A model generated the notes under the pieces. The model did no database searches. It saw only the letters and a list, made by a program, of their open reading frames with translations, and was not told the DNA's origin. DNA of 7,835 nucleotides from Lachnoclostridium sp. UBA739 (GTDB lineage: Bacteria; Bacillota_A; Clostridia; Lachnospirales; Lachnospiraceae), in contig DBKX01000025.1 in NCBI GenBank assembly GCA_002297865.1, positions 15,468 through 23,302 on the forward strand, given 5' to 3'. A program made the position numbers and the translations under genes. The first letter of the stretch is position 1. Each line of letters starts with the position of its first letter. Below are positions 5,620 to 7,835 of this stretch, piece after piece.

Positions 5620-6681
5620 ATGTTTGAAATAATCAAAAATACTCTGACAGATGATGCCCTTTTAGGTGCTATTTTCTCATCTGTATCTATTATTATGTTA
5701 GGTTTCTTTTTACGTAGAAAAGAAATTCTTAATGGTCAGGCAGGAAAAATTCTTTCTAAAATCGTATTAACAATTGGTTTACCTGCACTTGCATTTACAT
5801 CCTTTATGAAGGATTTAGATCATGACCAGTTAAGACAAGGTATGAACATTCTTATCTGGGGATTTGCATTATACATCCTTTTAATTCCTATTACAAAGCT
5901 TTTATATGTAAAAGTGAAAGGTGATAAACAAGATGTTTATCGTGTGTTAACAATCTTCGGATCAACAACATTCTTCGGAACACCTATTGTACAAGCGGTT
6001 TATGGGGCAACAGGCGCTATGTACGCAAGCATTTTTAACATTCCTTATCGTGTATTCTTATATTCTTACGCTTATGTAAAAATGTCAGGCGTTAAGATGG
6101 ATAAGGAAAACATGAAAAAGAATGCAAAGGAAGTTTTCTTAAATCCAATTATTCTTGCAACATTTGCAGGTTTATTAATCTGGATTTTCCAGGAAAGCCT
6201 TCCACAGGTAATGATTGCAACAGAAGCAGGCGAAAAGAGCGTTGCATTCTTACGTATCGACCAGACATTGCCTTGGTTCTATAAAGCTTTAGATTACCTT
6301 AAATCCTTAGCATCACCATTAGCTTGGCTTTCAATTGGTGCTACTTTAGCTGAAGTACCTTTCAAGAAAGCAGTTGTACAAAAAGATGCATGGGCTTACA
6401 GCTTAAGCAAAGTTTTATTAATCCCAGCAATCAACATTGCTATCTTAGTAGTATTATCTACAACAGGTATTTTACCAGTAGCTTTCGAGGCTGTTGCAAC
6501 AACAGTTATCATGATGGCTAAGCCTACTGCAACAGTTGCAGCAGCATACGCAATCAGTTTTGATCGTGAAGCAGTATTTACTTCAAACTGTTCTTTACTT
6601 TCAACAGTAGCTGCCGTAATCGCAACACCAGTATGGCTTATTATTCTAGAAATTGTGAAAAACATTAATTTATTCGCATAG
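5620..6681 (+). CDS. AEC (auxin efflux carrier) family permease
   Basis: This is a polytopic membrane permease of the AEC family, whose bacterial members carry small carboxylates such as malate. The 353 residues show about ten hydrophobic segments (roughly 13-31, 44-62, 74-95, 107-128, 133-152, 172-190, 228-245, 258-280, 283-300 and 326-346). Family-like features are GLPALAFTSF in the second segment, the FGSTTFFGTPIVQAVYG motif (112-128; the Asn common before the GxP motif in relatives is Thr here) and MMAKPTATVAAAYA near the end. An uncharged loop motif SPLAWLSIGATLA (232-244) matches the usual start of the second half. GGGAGAGG precedes the ATG by four bases. A dehydrogenase gene follows 79 bases later and is probably co-transcribed, so the carried acid may be its substrate or product. 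Codons are highly biased (Leu almost only TTA/CTT), suggesting strong expression. The family is confident; the substrate is inferred. Confidence 0.92.
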   Translation: MFEIIKNTLTDDALLGAIFSSVSIIMLGFFLRRKEILNGQAGKILSKIVLTIGLPALAFTSFMKDLDHDQLRQGMNILIWGFALYILLIPITKLLYVKVKGDKQDVYRVLTIFGSTTFFGTPIVQAVYGATGAMYASIFNIPYRVFLYSYAYVKMSGVKMDKENMKKNAKEVFLNPIILATFAGLLIWIFQESLPQVMIATEAGEKSVAFLRIDQTLPWFYKALDYLKSLASPLAWLSIGATLAEVPFKKAVVQKDAWAYSLSKVLLIPAINIAILVVLSTTGILPVAFEAVATTVIMMAKPTATVAAAYAISFDREAVFTSNCSLLSTVAAVIATPVWLIILEIVKNINLFA

Positions 6682-6688
6682 ATAAAGT

Positions 6689-6712
6689 GGGGACTCCAAA
6701 CAAGGGGTTCCC
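6689..6712 (+). other. Intercistronic hairpin between permease and dehydrogenase genes
   Basis: GGGGACTCC (6689-6697) pairs with GGGGTTCCC (6704-6712) over 9 bp with two G-U pairs, around loop AAACAA. Only TATTT follows, so it is at best a leaky terminator. It may let some transcription through, or protect RNA ends, and so set different levels for the two genes. TATAAA at 6724-6729 could be a -10 box for the dehydrogenase, but no -35 box is seen. Confidence 0.55.
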
Positions 6713-6760
6713 TATTTCACCCTTATAAACAGTAAAAAATAGTAAAAGTGAGGATATCGT

Positions 6761-7759
6761 ATGACTAAAATTGTATGTTATGGAGTAAGACCAACAGAAG
6801 TACCTTATTTCAATGAAATCAATAAAAAATTTGGATATGATTTAAAATTAGTAGAATTAGGTTTAAACCATGAAAATGTAGAAGAAGCAATCGGTGCAGA
6901 AGCAATCATGGTTCGTGGAAACTGTATGGCAGATGCTAGAAACCTTGTTCTTTTAAAAGAAAATGGTCTTCAGTATGTATTAACAAGAACCGTAGGTTAT
7001 GATCACGTTGATTTAGCTGTGGCAAAAGAATTAGGTTTAAGAGTAGCACGTGTACCAGGTTATTCTCCAAACGCAATTAGTGAATTAGCAGTAACTCTTG
7101 CAATGATGTTATTAAGACACACAGCTTACACTGTAAGTAGAACAAGTAACAAAAACTTTGTAGTAGATAGCGAAATGTTCAGCCGTGAAATCAGAAACTG
7201 TACCGTTGGTATCTTAGGTACAGGACGTATCGGTCTTACAACAGCTAAGTTATTCAAAGGCCTTGGCGCTAAAGTAATCGGTTTCGACGTATTCCAAAGT
7301 GATGCAGCTAAAGAAATCGTTGAATTCAAGACTATGGATGAAGTACTTGCAGAAGCTGATGTTATTTCCATTCACATGCCATATTTCAAAGATTCTAACC
7401 ACCACTTAGTAAACGATGATTTTATCGCAAAAATGAAAGATAATGCAATTCTTGTTAACACAGCACGTGGTGAGCTTCAAGACTTAGAAGCTGTTCTTCG
7501 TGGAATTGAAAGTGGCAAATTAGGTGGATTTGGTGCTGACGTATTAGAAGGTGAAAAAGCTGTATTCTTCAAAAACTTTGAAGGACAAGAACTTGAAAAC
7601 CCAGTTCACCAGAAATTAGTTTCCTTATATCCAAAAGTACTTGTAACTCCTCATATGGGTTCTTATACAGATGAAGCGTTAACAAATATGATTGAATTCT
7701 CCTTAGAAAACTTAAAAGATTTCCTTGAAACAGATACTTGCAAGAACGAAATTGCATAA
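6761..7759 (+). CDS. D-2-hydroxyacid dehydrogenase, probably (R)-2-hydroxyglutarate dehydrogenase-like
   Basis: This is a cytosolic NAD-dependent enzyme that interconverts a 2-oxoacid and its D-2-hydroxyacid. The 332 residues have the family layout: an N-terminal catalytic part opening with VCYGVRPTEVPYF, a Rossmann domain (about 101-298) with GTGRIG (153-158) and D176 for NAD, and a C-terminal return to the catalytic domain. The catalytic triad is R236 (NTARG), E265 (LEGE) and H298 (TPHMGSYT). R52 (MVRGNC) equals the Arg52 that, in Acidaminococcus fermentans (R)-2-hydroxyglutarate dehydrogenase, is tied to substrate choice; that enzyme's R235/E264/H297 are each offset by one here. From memory, segments such as RNCTVG and LGSYTDEA-like endings are also shared. 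Automated annotation may say D-lactate dehydrogenase, which remains possible. The start has GTGAGG seven bases upstream. The gene follows the AEC permease and ends at a strong terminator. It contains no ATA codon and uses only TTA/CTT for leucine, pointing to high expression. Confidence 0.93.
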   Translation: MTKIVCYGVRPTEVPYFNEINKKFGYDLKLVELGLNHENVEEAIGAEAIMVRGNCMADARNLVLLKENGLQYVLTRTVGYDHVDLAVAKELGLRVARVPGYSPNAISELAVTLAMMLLRHTAYTVSRTSNKNFVVDSEMFSREIRNCTVGILGTGRIGLTTAKLFKGLGAKVIGFDVFQSDAAKEIVEFKTMDEVLAEADVISIHMPYFKDSNHHLVNDDFIAKMKDNAILVNTARGELQDLEAVLRGIESGKLGGFGADVLEGEKAVFFKNFEGQELENPVHQKLVSLYPKVLVTPHMGSYTDEALTNMIEFSLENLKDFLETDTCKNEIA

Positions 7760-7769
7760 ATTTGTTTTC

Positions 7770-7810
7770 AGACAGGCATTATAAGTATAGGCTTATAGTG
7801 CCTGTCTTTT
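7770..7810 (+). terminator. Strong intrinsic terminator after the dehydrogenase gene
   Basis: AGACAGGCATTATAAG (7770-7785) pairs with CTTATAGTGCCTGTCT (7792-7807) over 16 bp with a single G-U pair, around a six-base loop, then TTT. It begins ten bases after the stop codon. The near-symmetric stem could also serve a convergent gene beyond the window, but that is not visible. Confidence 0.9.
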
Positions 7811-7835
7811 CGTGTTGCGCAAAGTTAGATAAGGC

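Noticed and set aside
5399..5620. Minus-strand frame in the intergenic region before the permease
   Set aside because: The translation is Phe/Leu/Asn-rich as expected from AT-rich DNA, it spans a terminator, a promoter and the ribosome site, and no start signal is visible.

Overview
The window is AT-rich, low-GC Firmicute DNA, most likely from the Clostridia and probably a Lachnospiraceae-type anaerobe. The evidence is strong AGGAGG-type ribosome binding sites, U-tailed hairpin terminators, TTGACA/TATAAT-type promoters, a lysine-rich protein with a C-terminal domain I associate with Lachnospiraceae (DUF6465-like), and a fermentative D-2-hydroxyacid dehydrogenase. All seven protein genes and the tRNA are on the + strand. 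No mobile element, CRISPR array or integrase is visible, so this looks like ordinary chromosome.

Bases 1-3556 are a tightly packed gene run. It starts with the 3' part of a fused, two-domain ABC ATPase of the oligopeptide/nickel importer type (its 5' end lies outside the window). After 20 bases comes a cation diffusion facilitator with manganese-exporter-like metal-site residues, and after 17 more bases a metal-dependent amidohydrolase. The spacing suggests co-transcription, and a hairpin at 3578-3617 may end the unit.

Bases 3557-4097 hold no protein gene. They contain that hairpin, an A-rich tract and a textbook promoter, a possible tRNA D-arm remnant, a tRNA-Gln (anticodon CUG), its terminator, and the promoter of the next gene. 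Most of 3890-4020 shows nothing recognisable apart from a short motif that recurs upstream of the next-but-one gene.

Bases 4098-5462 carry two single-gene units, each with its own promoter and terminator. The first encodes a very lysine-rich protein with a small conserved C-terminal domain. The second encodes an unrecognised 195-residue protein whose C-terminal half resembles, by eye, the C-terminal subdomain of FtsZ, without the GTP-binding part.

Bases 5463-7810 hold a two-gene unit: an AEC-family permease followed by a D-2-hydroxyacid dehydrogenase. The dehydrogenase has an arginine at position 52 and an overall sequence that point to (R)-2-hydroxyglutarate dehydrogenase more than to lactate dehydrogenase. 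The permease probably carries the matching organic acid. Both genes have a restricted codon set typical of high expression. A 20-bp palindrome just upstream of the permease resembles a Rex (NADH-sensing) operator with slightly wide spacing, which would fit redox control of a fermentation step. A strong terminator closes the unit.

I did not find an obviously new multi-gene system. The observations most worth checking are the FtsZ-C-like protein, the duplicated C-terminal domain of the metal exporter, and the hydroxyglutarate dehydrogenase/permease pair with its candidate operator.
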